Assembly: GCA_028718605.1 (NCBI GenBank)
Contig: JAQULM010000001.1
Coordinates: forward strand, 160,785 to 193,698
Direction: 5' to 3'
DNA from: Patescibacteria group bacterium
GTDB lineage: Bacteria; Patescibacteriota; Patescibacteriia; UBA10025; JAHIVO01
DNA: 32,914 nt
Shown here: piece after piece, positions 8,819-17,086 of the stretch
Numbering within the stretch: the stretch's first letter is position 1
Layout: each line of letters begins with the position of its first letter
The notes under the pieces: model-generated
Databases searched by the model: none
The model's input: the letters and a program-made list of their open reading frames with translations, nothing else
What the model was told of the DNA's origin: nothing
Position numbers and translations under genes: made by a program

Positions 8819-8995
8819 CTATTTTATAAGTACCATCTTCTTAGTCTGGACAAACGAATCTGTTGCAAGTCAATAGAAGTAGATGCCTGAAGCGACCCGA
8901 GCCTCCGGAAGCCATGTAACAGTATAGAGTCCGGCTGGCTGCGGCTCATCCACGAGCGTTATGACGCGCTGGCCGAGAATATTAAACACCTCCAA
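8819..8995 (-). pseudogene. Remnant of a FlgD-Ig/T9SS-type C-terminal sorting domain
   Basis: Minus-strand frame reads LEVFNILGQRVITLVDEPQPAGLYTVTWLPEARVASGIYFY*LATDSFVQTKKMVLIK*; internal TGA at 8870-8872, TAA immediately before LEV; orphan terminator just downstream. Confidence 0.75.
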
Positions 8996-9014
8996 TTATG
9001 TATCGATCTGGATG

Positions 9015-9037
9015 AAAAAACAGCCAAATTAGGCTGT
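9015..9037 (-). terminator. Intrinsic terminator for the 9073..9882 gene
   Basis: Minus strand ACAGCC TAATTT GGCTGT then TTTTT. Confidence 0.75.
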
Positions 9038-9072
9038 GAATAACTAATACTTGACTTTCGGTTTTCCTTCGG

Positions 9073-9882
9073 TTATACTGATAGTGTGGCAGACACTCCC
9101 CTTTTCAGCAAACGTGCAACGCCGGCAATCGCCCCAAATACTGCTACTCCTACGGCAGTAAATACAATTCCGTACGTTAAAAAGGATGATAAATAATATA
9201 CCGGTGTAGTTAGCCATTTAATCAGCGTCCAGGTAATCGGGACTGCTAGCCATTGATCAAGATAGTAAAGAATAACGAAGAGAACCCCAAGAATGCCCAA
9301 TCCTGTGAACGTGTGCGTTAAATCAACACGAGACGGTGCGGCATGGGAGCTTGCTGCGAGCATACAATATATAAATACATACGTCTGCCACATCCCCAAA
9401 TCCAGCGTATGCCAGAGTGCTGACACGTGATTCCAATACTGAGCGAAGTAGGTTGTGCTGAAGCGGAAAAAATCGTTGAAGCTCTGAAAATCAGAAACGG
9501 CAACCTGGATCGCCTGAACGTGTTCAAGATACAAACTCGGTACGAGCACTTTGGTGAGCAGCCAGAGCATGCCGGTAACGCCAAAAAGCGGCGCAATCGA
9601 AATAATTATCAGTTTGAGGGGATTCCTCGTTTGCTCATGTTCCACAAATCCTAACGTATCACCTGACGGATGGAATAACTGGACACGATGCACCCTCGTG
9701 AAGGTCAACAGGCAGGCAATAAAATGCGACAGCTCATGCAAAACAACGCCGGGCCACGTCGCGGCGAGATACCATGTCCGGCCAAGCTTTCGCAGAACGA
9801 TTCGGTCAAGCAGGCGCGACAATCCGTATACGACGAGCACTTGCAAAAGCAACGGAAGAATTAAATTTAAAATACCTATCAT
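9073..9882 (-). CDS. Multi-TM membrane protein with HExxH zinc-metalloprotease motif (M50-like candidate)
   Basis: ORF track; VVLHELSHFIACLLTF in a predicted helix plus several hydrophobic segments. Confidence 0.65.
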   Translation of the reverse strand: MIGILNLILPLLLQVLVVYGLSRLLDRIVLRKLGRTWYLAATWPGVVLHELSHFIACLLTFTRVHRVQLFHPSGDTLGFVEHEQTRNPLKLIIISIAPLFGVTGMLWLLTKVLVPSLYLEHVQAIQVAVSDFQSFNDFFRFSTTYFAQYWNHVSALWHTLDLGMWQTYVFIYCMLAASSHAAPSRVDLTHTFTGLGILGVLFVILYYLDQWLAVPITWTLIKWLTTPVYYLSSFLTYGIVFTAVGVAVFGAIAGVARLLKRGVSATLSV

Positions 9883-9890
9883 ATATACTC

Positions 9891-9898
9891 AGTATACT
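9891..9898. promoter_or_regulatory. Palindromic AGTATACT: overlapping divergent -10 elements
   Basis: AGTATACT carries TATACT on both strands, between divergent 9073..9882(-) and lexA(+); minus -10 lies 8 nt upstream of ATG. Confidence 0.55.
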
Positions 9899-9922
9899 AC
9901 AATTAATCCATTACAAAAATCT

Positions 9923-10540
9923 ATGGTTACAATCTTGCCGAAAAAGAAACAGGAAATTCTCTCTTTTCTCAAGGAGTATATCACTGAACATGGCTACGCG
10001 CCAACGCTTACCGAAATTGCGCGACAATTTAAGGTATCTTCACTCGCAACCGTGCATGAACACCTGCAGTTCCTGGAGGACGCGGATCTTATTATTCGTG
10101 ATGCAAATGAAAAGCGAGGCATCCGCATTCCCGAAATGGAACGGCATTCCGCAAACCAAGATGCGGTCATGGTCCCGGTCGTCGGGCTTATTACGGCTGG
10201 CGAGCCGATCGAAGCAATCGAGAACCGCGAGCAGGAATTACCGGTGCCGAAAGAACTCGTCAAGAGCAAGAATGCGTACATCCTCAAGGTGCGCGGCGAT
10301 TCGATGATCGAGAGTCTCATCGCTGACGGCGATTTTGTTATCTGTGAAAAAACCGACTACGCGAAGGATGGCGATACGGTCGTCGCAATGCTTGAAGACG
10401 GAACCGCTACTCTTAAAAAATTCTTTAGGACAAAAAGCTTCATCCGCCTCCAGCCTGCGAATAAACAGTACAAGCCCCGGTACGAAAAAAATGTGATTAT
10501 CCAGGGGAAGGTCATGGGGATTATTCGCAGTTTTACATAA
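9923..10540 (+). CDS. lexA: LexA repressor (S24 autoprotease)
   Basis: Inside ORF 9551..10540; MVTILPKKKQEILSFLKEYITEHGYAPTLTEIARQF HTH, cleavage dipeptide in GLITAGEP, catalytic Ser in RGDSMIE, Lys in DGTATLKKF. Confidence 0.95.
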   Translation: MVTILPKKKQEILSFLKEYITEHGYAPTLTEIARQFKVSSLATVHEHLQFLEDADLIIRDANEKRGIRIPEMERHSANQDAVMVPVVGLITAGEPIEAIENREQELPVPKELVKSKNAYILKVRGDSMIESLIADGDFVICEKTDYAKDGDTVVAMLEDGTATLKKFFRTKSFIRLQPANKQYKPRYEKNVIIQGKVMGIIRSFT

Positions 10541-10547
10541 AAAAGTT

Positions 10548-10576
10548 ATGGGGCGAGCGCAAAGCTCACCCCACGT
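10548..10576 (-). terminator. Hairpin terminator between convergent lexA and 10566..11081
   Basis: GGGGCGAGCGCAAAGCTCACCCC hairpin; T-run on the minus strand. Confidence 0.5.
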
Positions 10577-11081
10577 TGATCCCGAGCGTACCGACCTGGT
10601 ACAAAATTGATCTGTTTGACAGTTGCCGTTGTATAGCAGCGCCGATAATCTGCGCGAGAAACCGCGCATCGTGGGCGAATGTCGGATCGACATCTGCAAG
10701 CGTGTCCACGAATCGACTGTATGCATTGTACATTTTTAGGAACAATGTGACGAGGTAATCCTCGCCACTGCCAGCAATCGCTTCTCTCCCGGCATCACCG
10801 GCAAAGAGGGTATCAGCAATTTGCTGAGCCGTGCTGAGATCAATTTCTGGCACCGGCCAAACTCCTTCGAGAAACAGCACCATGCAGAGATACAGCTCAT
10901 CCATATTATGCGTGTTCACGAAGGAAAACCGGCGAATTGCCCGGTCAAGCAGCTCATAGAGCAGTGAGTTCTCCTCCCGCAGGACGGTCATCTGCCGCAG
11001 GTAGTATGTACGATGCCCCATCCGAAGCGCATTAACGCATGCTCCCGCAAACTGGCGAAGGCACGGATCTGGATGCTTCAT
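10566..11081 (-). CDS. Hypothetical helical protein (171 aa)
   Basis: ORF track; protein-like composition, fills the gap between lexA and the Y-family polymerase homologue; no family recognised. Confidence 0.65.
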   Translation of the reverse strand: MKHPDPCLRQFAGACVNALRMGHRTYYLRQMTVLREENSLLYELLDRAIRRFSFVNTHNMDELYLCMVLFLEGVWPVPEIDLSTAQQIADTLFAGDAGREAIAGSGEDYLVTLFLKMYNAYSRFVDTLADVDPTFAHDARFLAQIIGAAIQRQLSNRSILYQVGTLGINVG

Positions 11082-11225
11082 GGGTCAGTTCCTCCCTGTA
11101 CGATAGGTTTGTATTTCTAATGTCCTCTATTGTATATGTACACTACGATAGCCGACAGCCTCCGTCAATATTTTTTTGCCAATAATATTCGGTTTTTATT
11201 CGGCTAACAAATAACGCCTCACCCT

Positions 11226-12488
11226 ATGAAATCAAATGCGAACAAATTCCGTACAATAGCTCATATTCGGTTACCAGACTTCTGCTCATCCGTTGAGGAA
11301 GCGCTGCGCCCAGCATTGCGTACGCGCCCATTCGCAGTATGCGGGTATACCAAAAATCGTTATGTGGTAACATGCGCAAATGGTTTTGCTCGCATGGATG
11401 GTATACACAATGGCATGACGCTCGATGAAGCAGCTTACTATAGCCCGAACACTACTTTTCTTCACGGATCGATACGCATCTATGAATCGTTTTCGCGTGA
11501 ATTTTTTTCTGTTCTTCGACAATTTAGCAAAAAGATTGAACCAACGTCTGTTTCAAGCGCTTTTATCGAACTTGAGGGATTCGAGCAACGATGGATTTCT
11601 GCTGAACGAGCGTGCCGCGAGATTGTGCGTATCATTGCGCGCGAATTGGAAATAAACGCTTCGATCGGCGTTGCTGGCAACAAGGTCACCGCGGAGGTTG
11701 CATCCAAGACTACCGCCCCTGGGTCAGTGACATCCGTTGCGTTCGGCACTGAGCGCGCATTCCTCGCTCCCCTCCCACTCAACCTTTTACCGGGAATTGG
11801 CGGGCATACGGCAAAAGCATTGAACTATTGTGGGTTGCGTGCAATCGGCGATTTGACTCGCGTCCCATACCGGGAACTTACGGATTCCCTCGGTACATAC
11901 GGGCTTGCCATTTGGCAGCTCGCACATGCCCTTGACGGACGGCCTGTCAAAGGACACCAAGGAACACATTCTATATCGAGTTCATTAACGCTCAGCGCGC
12001 GTGCGTATGAATTCAACACTACCCAACAGATTATATGCGACCGGCTTCGTACTGTTTATCGAAGGATGAAGTCTCAAAAAACAACCGGAAAAACGGCCTT
12101 CCTCCGTATTCAGTGCGCGGACGGATCGTTTGCAACACGCCAAAAGACATTCCCCTATTTCAGTAATGACTATGCTGGATTACGCACTTTCGTTTTGGAC
12201 GCATTAAACTCGCTCGTTCCGCTCAGAGCGCCCATTCAGTCAATATGCGTCGGTTTGAAAAACCTCGAACACGGTTCCGCGTGCATCCAAAACTTTGAAC
12301 GTCACATCCGCTCAGCGGCATGCGTCCGGCAATCCTTCAAGCATATGGAACAAACGCTTGGCATGTCTACGGTGCTTCGAAAAAGCAAATTGCTGCGCCC
12401 CGAATCACAAAAAAAGTACACAGCAGTTACGCAACCGTATATGCCGTCACCCCAGTTCCGTCCAGTTGCCTTATTACTCCCAAGCTAA
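11226..12488 (+). CDS. Y-family DNA polymerase homologue lacking catalytic carboxylates (ImuB-like)
   Basis: ORF track; Y-family fold landmarks (SVEEALRPALRTRPFAV, MTLDEAAYYSPNTTFLHG, RIYESFSREFFSVLRQFSKKIEP, LLPGIGGHTAKALNYCGLRAIGDL) but HIRLPDF and PTSVSSAF in place of HVDMDxFF and LSLDEAY. Confidence 0.85.
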   Translation: MKSNANKFRTIAHIRLPDFCSSVEEALRPALRTRPFAVCGYTKNRYVVTCANGFARMDGIHNGMTLDEAAYYSPNTTFLHGSIRIYESFSREFFSVLRQFSKKIEPTSVSSAFIELEGFEQRWISAERACREIVRIIARELEINASIGVAGNKVTAEVASKTTAPGSVTSVAFGTERAFLAPLPLNLLPGIGGHTAKALNYCGLRAIGDLTRVPYRELTDSLGTYGLAIWQLAHALDGRPVKGHQGTHSISSSLTLSARAYEFNTTQQIICDRLRTVYRRMKSQKTTGKTAFLRIQCADGSFATRQKTFPYFSNDYAGLRTFVLDALNSLVPLRAPIQSICVGLKNLEHGSACIQNFERHIRSAACVRQSFKHMEQTLGMSTVLRKSKLLRPESQKKYTAVTQPYMPSPQFRPVALLLPS

Positions 12489-12527
12489 AAAATACATCCC
12501 GAGGAAATCGGGGGCACGAAAAAATTC

Positions 12528-12953
12528 TCATTCGCCTAGATGTTTTCGTGGTGTGGTAATAGTTGGAGGCCGGCCATACTGTGGCTGGACAGGCGTACGG
12601 GATTTTTGCTTTCGCAACTGCGCTGCACCGCGTTTTGTGAGCTCTTCGAGTGGCATTTCTGCCATACCCAACATGCCTACGATCGGTATCTGCAACCCAT
12701 AACTGAGCGCGTTCGCGGTGCTGATGCCTGCGCGAAGTGAAGTAAACCCTCCTGGTCCGATAGCAACAATAATTCCCTGCACATTCCGGAGGGCTCCCTG
12801 CGCAGCCGCGAGAACAGTTTTAATTTCAGGCAAAAGACGCTCTGATTGCACGCGCCTTTCTTGTACGAGCGATGACCGAATCAGAGATCCATTGGGACGT
12901 GCGACGCCGATTCGGAACGAATCATCGTGGCTCGTATCAATAATAAGTATCAT
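12528..12953 (-). CDS. tsaB: tRNA threonylcarbamoyladenosine biosynthesis protein TsaB (short)
   Basis: ORF track; MILIIDTSHDDSFRIGV, VQSERLLPEIKTVL, IVAIGPGGFTSLRAGISTANALSYGL. Confidence 0.85.
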   Translation of the reverse strand: MILIIDTSHDDSFRIGVARPNGSLIRSSLVQERRVQSERLLPEIKTVLAAAQGALRNVQGIIVAIGPGGFTSLRAGISTANALSYGLQIPIVGMLGMAEMPLEELTKRGAAQLRKQKSRTPVQPQYGRPPTITTPRKHLGE

Positions 12954-12956
12954 GAA

Positions 12957-13547
12957 TTACTTTGAGAATATTTTGTCGGTGATAACGATCTTTTTGTTTT
13001 CCAGAATTGTGTACAAGAACTTATCAGTCAGGTCGTTTCGATACTCAAATTCCTGGCGTGTCATTACAGTATAGCGGATTTTTTTATCAAGGTCTTTTTG
13101 AAAGTTCGAAACGAGCCGCTTTAGTTTTAAGCGATTAACTTTACCGACGATTAAAATATCAGTCGGGGTGTCGGATACTCCGGTGAATATGCCGGTTAAT
13201 GCAAGATACGATACCTGGCCGACCTGCTGAATTCGCTTGCCAAGATTCCGCTCAACGGTCATTTGTGATTTCAAAATAAGCGAACGGAGCTCTGGAAACA
13301 GGATAAAGTTCTGATCAACACGGTAATATTTTCTCAATTTGCCTTCGTGAGTCGTGATAAGGCCGATCTCCTCAAGATTATCGAGCTCACGCCGCACGGA
13401 ATTAATTCGTTCCCGAATTTTCCTAGTTAATTCACGAACGAAGTAATCAGTTTCAGGATTCGTCAAAAAAATCCGTAGAAGCTTTACGCGGGTTCGTGAA
13501 CCAAATATTTGCTCAAGCATATGCTGTAGGGCTTCTTTACTATTCAC
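12957..13547 (-). CDS. Winged-helix regulator with degenerate nucleotidyltransferase-like C-terminal domain
   Basis: ORF track (GTG start); wHTH DYFVRELTRKIRERINSVRRELDNLEEIGLI, then TPTDILIVGKVNRLKLKRLV. Confidence 0.65.
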   Translation of the reverse strand: MNSKEALQHMLEQIFGSRTRVKLLRIFLTNPETDYFVRELTRKIRERINSVRRELDNLEEIGLITTHEGKLRKYYRVDQNFILFPELRSLILKSQMTVERNLGKRIQQVGQVSYLALTGIFTGVSDTPTDILIVGKVNRLKLKRLVSNFQKDLDKKIRYTVMTRQEFEYRNDLTDKFLYTILENKKIVITDKIFSK

Positions 13548-13556
13548 ACTGCCTGT

Positions 13557-13564
13557 AGTATACT
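13557..13564. promoter_or_regulatory. Palindromic AGTATACT: overlapping divergent -10 elements
   Basis: Same 8-mer as 9891-9898, in the divergent intergenic region between 12957..13547(-) and 13602..15884(+). Confidence 0.55.
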
Positions 13565-13601
13565 ATGACCGAGAAAATCAAGCAAGAAATCATTTCGCCG
13601 C

Positions 13602-15884
13602 ATGCCACAGCTGTCACTTTCATTTGGCAAACTCGTCCTCTACGATCCCAGCAAGAGCAGATCGACGTGCAATATTTACGTTTCACGCCCATCCCCGGTC
13701 GAAGAACAAAACCTCGGGCGGCTTTTTTTATGCACCGAAATCAATTCGCGAAGCGGAGTAAATCTCGATATCGTCAGCGCAATCCAGGACGAACTGCAGT
13801 TAAGCTACTACGGCACCGATGATCTCAATATTGAAACTGCGTTTGAGAAAGCGCTTGAGCAAGTCAACCAGAAAATTGCTGACATGGTTGGTGACTACGA
13901 TACAAATTGGCTTGATAAACTCAATGCCGTTGCCCTGCTGGTGAGGGGAACCGCGTTGCATCTCAGTTCGATCGGTACAACATATGCATTCTTGATCCGC
14001 AACAATCGTATTACGAATATCGTCGAATCAGCGACACACGATGATCAGGCGACCCAACATGTTAACCCGTTGAAGGCATTTTCGAATATCATCAGCGGAA
14101 CACTCGAGCCTGATGATTCCGTTCTCGTATGCACGTCCTCAGTGCTCGATTACCTTTCCCAGGAAAAACTAAAGAGAACCGTCTCCGAGCAATCAGCTGA
14201 GCAATCAATGCATTCGATCGAAACGATACTGACGGCCGATGAAACGAACTCCGCGTTCAGCGCACTCACGATAAAACTTACGCCAGCCCCTGAAGCAACA
14301 GCGGAGGCGTCCCAGCCGGTTCTCGCGGCGACGCATGCCGCTCCCCTCCAAAGTGCCGCCCCATATTCTTCGATGGATAACCTGTTCCAAAAACAAGCCG
14401 ATACGTCGAATATCCTCTCGCCGTCTCTCATGCGGTACATACGCGATGTGTTCCAGCGAACATATTTTCGCGTAACTGATTTTATTAAATTAAAAGTACT
14501 GCGCCTCTCCCCACGCCGGGTGAAAATGGAGCAAGAACTGCGATACTACCGCCCCGCCTCCCAGCGTACAATGTCAGAACCGAGCACCCTCGGATCATTT
14601 TTTTCAGCGCTCCTTCGCGGGTTGCGATGGCTCGGGCGGGTTGTTGGCGCCGGCTTCCGCGCAGTCCTGAACCTCTTCAGAAAACGCCGGGAAATTATGG
14701 AGCAGGTTTCAGCAACTCCTGCAGTTGCATCCAAGAAAACAGCATCTCTGATAATCGCGATTAAACGGCTTCCACGTGTCAGTAAAATTATCCTTGCTGT
14801 CGCTGTCGTTGTCGCATTCCTCCTGGCGCAAAGCCTGTATTCAAGCATCCAGTCGAATGCGAATGAACAGGAACAAGTCGAATTCGAACGGCTGATCTCG
14901 GACATTTCCCAGAATATTTCTCGAGCTGAAGCGGATCTCTCGTACGGCAACGAGGATGGCGCTCGCGAGGAAATCGCACAAGCACAAGCTTCAATAAAAA
15001 CTATTACCGATGCTACCGATGAGTTCAATGGCACGATCGAAACATACACGCGCGACATCACTGCGCAGCTCGAAAAGCTTCGGCATGTCGTTGATATTCT
15101 GGCGCCGCGTGAAGTCGCGACGGTGAGCTCTCCCGACACACCAATTTCAGCGAGCGGATTAGCGCTACTCGGAAACGCCCTCTATACCATCGATCCGACA
15201 AGCAAAACAATCTTCCGCGCTGACATTGCGACAGGAACTACCGCAAGCTTCCGAGGAGAATCCGCGGACGGATCATTGCTCTATGGTATTCCGGTTACGA
15301 ACACAGCGATGCTTTTTCTCACGACAAAAAATCAGCTTGGTGAATTTAGCACAACGAATGAAAAATTCCAGACAGCGGCCTTCACGATGCCGAATCCTGA
15401 CGTCAACATCATGGGAATCGGTTCCTACGAAGGAAAACTATACCTTCTCGATATCAATGGCAACCAAATATACCGGTCAAATAAATCCGGCAACGCCTAT
15501 AGCAATCCGGTGGAATGGCTCAAAGATGATACCAATCTGCGTAATGCCGCGTCGATCGCGATCGATGGCTATATTTATATACTCTCAAAAGACGGCTCGC
15601 TTACCCGCCTATTCCGCGGAGCTCGGCAGGAATGGGCGCTTGCGCCGATCGATCCTGCGCTCGACAAAGCAGATGCAGTATGGACCAACGCGGAAATAAA
15701 TAATATTTATATTACCGATAATAACGGAAAACGGATTATTGAATTCACCAAAGACGGAAAACTTGTCAATCAGTACACGTCTCCCGCATTCAAGGATTTG
15801 CGCGGTGTCGCCGTTGACCAGAAAACGAAAAAGTTATACGTACTCAGTGACAATACGATTCTCGAAATAGACCTCATCCAATAA
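13602..15884 (+). CDS. Membrane protein: N-terminal PP2C-like domain, TM helix, coiled coil, C-terminal NHL/beta-propeller-like region
   Basis: ORF track; TM VSKIILAVAVVVAFLLAQSLY; repeated blades such as GLALLGNALYTIDPTSKTIFRAD and DLRGVAVDQKTKKLYVLSDNTILEIDL. Confidence 0.75.
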   Translation: MPQLSLSFGKLVLYDPSKSRSTCNIYVSRPSPVEEQNLGRLFLCTEINSRSGVNLDIVSAIQDELQLSYYGTDDLNIETAFEKALEQVNQKIADMVGDYDTNWLDKLNAVALLVRGTALHLSSIGTTYAFLIRNNRITNIVESATHDDQATQHVNPLKAFSNIISGTLEPDDSVLVCTSSVLDYLSQEKLKRTVSEQSAEQSMHSIETILTADETNSAFSALTIKLTPAPEATAEASQPVLAATHAAPLQSAAPYSSMDNLFQKQADTSNILSPSLMRYIRDVFQRTYFRVTDFIKLKVLRLSPRRVKMEQELRYYRPASQRTMSEPSTLGSFFSALLRGLRWLGRVVGAGFRAVLNLFRKRREIMEQVSATPAVASKKTASLIIAIKRLPRVSKIILAVAVVVAFLLAQSLYSSIQSNANEQEQVEFERLISDISQNISRAEADLSYGNEDGAREEIAQAQASIKTITDATDEFNGTIETYTRDITAQLEKLRHVVDILAPREVATVSSPDTPISASGLALLGNALYTIDPTSKTIFRADIATGTTASFRGESADGSLLYGIPVTNTAMLFLTTKNQLGEFSTTNEKFQTAAFTMPNPDVNIMGIGSYEGKLYLLDINGNQIYRSNKSGNAYSNPVEWLKDDTNLRNAASIAIDGYIYILSKDGSLTRLFRGARQEWALAPIDPALDKADAVWTNAEINNIYITDNNGKRIIEFTKDGKLVNQYTSPAFKDLRGVAVDQKTKKLYVLSDNTILEIDLIQ

Positions 15885-15918
15885 AAAACAGCTCCGGGGA
15901 TTCCCGAAGCCGTTTTTT
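15885..15918. terminator. Bidirectional intrinsic terminator between convergent genes
   Basis: AAAAAACAGCTCCGGGGATTCCCGAAGCCGTTTTTT. Confidence 0.8.
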
Positions 15919-15926
15919 GTAATCTA

Positions 15927-16343
15927 TTATTTCAATGCGACCGAGCCGCCAGCTGCTTCGATCTTTTTCTTCAGTTCTTCCGCTTCTTCCTTGCCGACTC
16001 CTTCTTTGATGACCTTCGGCGCACCGTCAACCAGATCCTTCGCATCCTTCAGTCCTTTCTGGGTTATCTCGCGCACAACTTTGATAACCGCTATCTTGTT
16101 TGAACCAGCGCCCGTGAGCTCAACGTTGAATGTTGATTGTTCATCCGCGCCAGCTGCTTCGCCTGCGCCAGCCGCTGTTGCAACCGCAACCGGTGCCTGG
16201 GCTGAGACGCCAAACTTCGCCTCGAGAACTTTCACGAGCTCCGCGAGCTCCATGACCGAAAGCTTCTCGATTTTTTCGACGAGGTCTTTGAATTTTTCCG
16301 GAACCTCGACCGGTTTCTCTTCCTTCTGTTGTTCGTCTGCCAT
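15927..16343 (-). CDS. rplL: 50S ribosomal protein L7/L12
   Basis: Inside ORF 15927..16403; [19 protein letters not shown], hinge, [55 protein letters not shown]. Confidence 0.97.
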   Translation of the reverse strand: MADEQQKEEKPVEVPEKFKDLVEKIEKLSVMELAELVKVLEAKFGVSAQAPVAVATAAGAGEAAGADEQSTFNVELTGAGSNKIAVIKVVREITQKGLKDAKDLVDGAPKVIKEGVGKEEAEELKKKIEAAGGSVALK

Positions 16344-16383
16344 ACGATTATTCCCTTTTAAATTAATAGTAAATATGTTCCTG

Positions 16384-16908
16384 CTACGCTTTCTTTTCTT
16401 CAATCGCTTTCAATGCGTACACGAGGCTTCGGAGAGTACCGGACAGTACCTGTACAAATCCGCCGATTGGGTACTGGATGAGCCATACGACTTTTGCCGT
16501 AAGCTCTTGTTTGGACGGCAATGAGGCAAGCTGAGCCACTTCGGCTGCTGCCGCAAACCGGCCGCCGATAATGCCACCGATTAATTTCAGTGCCGGATGC
16601 TTCTTGGCGAAAATACTGAGTGTCTTCGCGGGGAGAACTTCGTCATCATACCCCGCTGCCATTCCAAGGCTGCCGGTCAGCTTATCAACATCCATGCCTT
16701 CAACGGGCGCATTTTTGAATGCAAGTTTCAGCAATGTTTTTTTGGCGACGGTATAATCAATCCCCGCCTCGCGAAGGTGGGACCTCATTTCATTCACTTC
16801 TTTCACGGTTAAACCATCAAAGTTCGTGAATACAACAGCGTTAGTCCTCTTCAGGCGGTCAGTGAGCATGGATAAGGCCTCCTTCTTCTGGGCTTTCGTT
16901 TTTGGCAT
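16384..16908 (-). CDS. rplJ: 50S ribosomal protein L10
   Basis: ORF track; [63 protein letters not shown]. Confidence 0.95.
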   Translation of the reverse strand: MPKTKAQKKEALSMLTDRLKRTNAVVFTNFDGLTVKEVNEMRSHLREAGIDYTVAKKTLLKLAFKNAPVEGMDVDKLTGSLGMAAGYDDEVLPAKTLSIFAKKHPALKLIGGIIGGRFAAAAEVAQLASLPSKQELTAKVVWLIQYPIGGFVQVLSGTLRSLVYALKAIEEKKA

Positions 16909-16944
16909 AGTAATAATTCGTGTTTAAAAAAAACTGCAGCGGAA

Positions 16945-17031
16945 TGCCACAGACACCATACACGGTTTGAACCGGTTCGCCTCGGCGGGAGATTAAGCCT
17001 ACACATGGGCAGGCGCCCGCTGTCTGTGGCA
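16945..17031 (-). ncRNA. Ribosomal protein L10 leader RNA (autoregulatory)
   Basis: Minus strand TGCCACAGACAGCGGGCGCCTGCC...GGCTTAATCTCCCGCCGAGGCGAACCGG...TGTCTGTGGCA: 11-bp closing stem and the CTTAAT...CCGCCGAGG motif typical of L10 leaders, directly upstream of rplJ. Confidence 0.9.
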
Positions 17032-17047
17032 AAAATGATTGTACACA

Positions 17048-17060
17048 CAGTATACCAGCA
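17048..17060 (-). promoter_or_regulatory. Probable extended -10 promoter for the rplJL operon
   Basis: Minus strand CTGGTATACTGTG just upstream of the L10 leader (TGN-TATACT). Confidence 0.6.
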
Positions 17061-17086
17061 CGAAAAAACTTGTCAACTGCCAGCAT

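Noticed and set aside
8870-8872. In-frame TGA in the sorting-domain relic (and at 2447-2449) as evidence for UGA recoding
   Set aside because: TGA is used as a genuine stop here (mltG ends TGA overlapping the next ATG; 10566..11081 ends TGA) and the other conserved genes read through normally without internal TGA, so decay is simpler.
12480-12530. Hairpin CCCGAGGAAATCGGG between the polymerase homologue and tsaB as a terminator
   Set aside because: Short stem with no T-run on either side; not supported as an intrinsic terminator.
13565-13822. 85-aa ORF overlapping the start of the 13602 gene
   Set aside because: Out of frame with the 760-aa protein; arginine-rich shadow translation.
16851-17086. 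Small ORFs across the rplJ leader
   Set aside because: Explained by the L10 leader RNA; no independent coding evidence.
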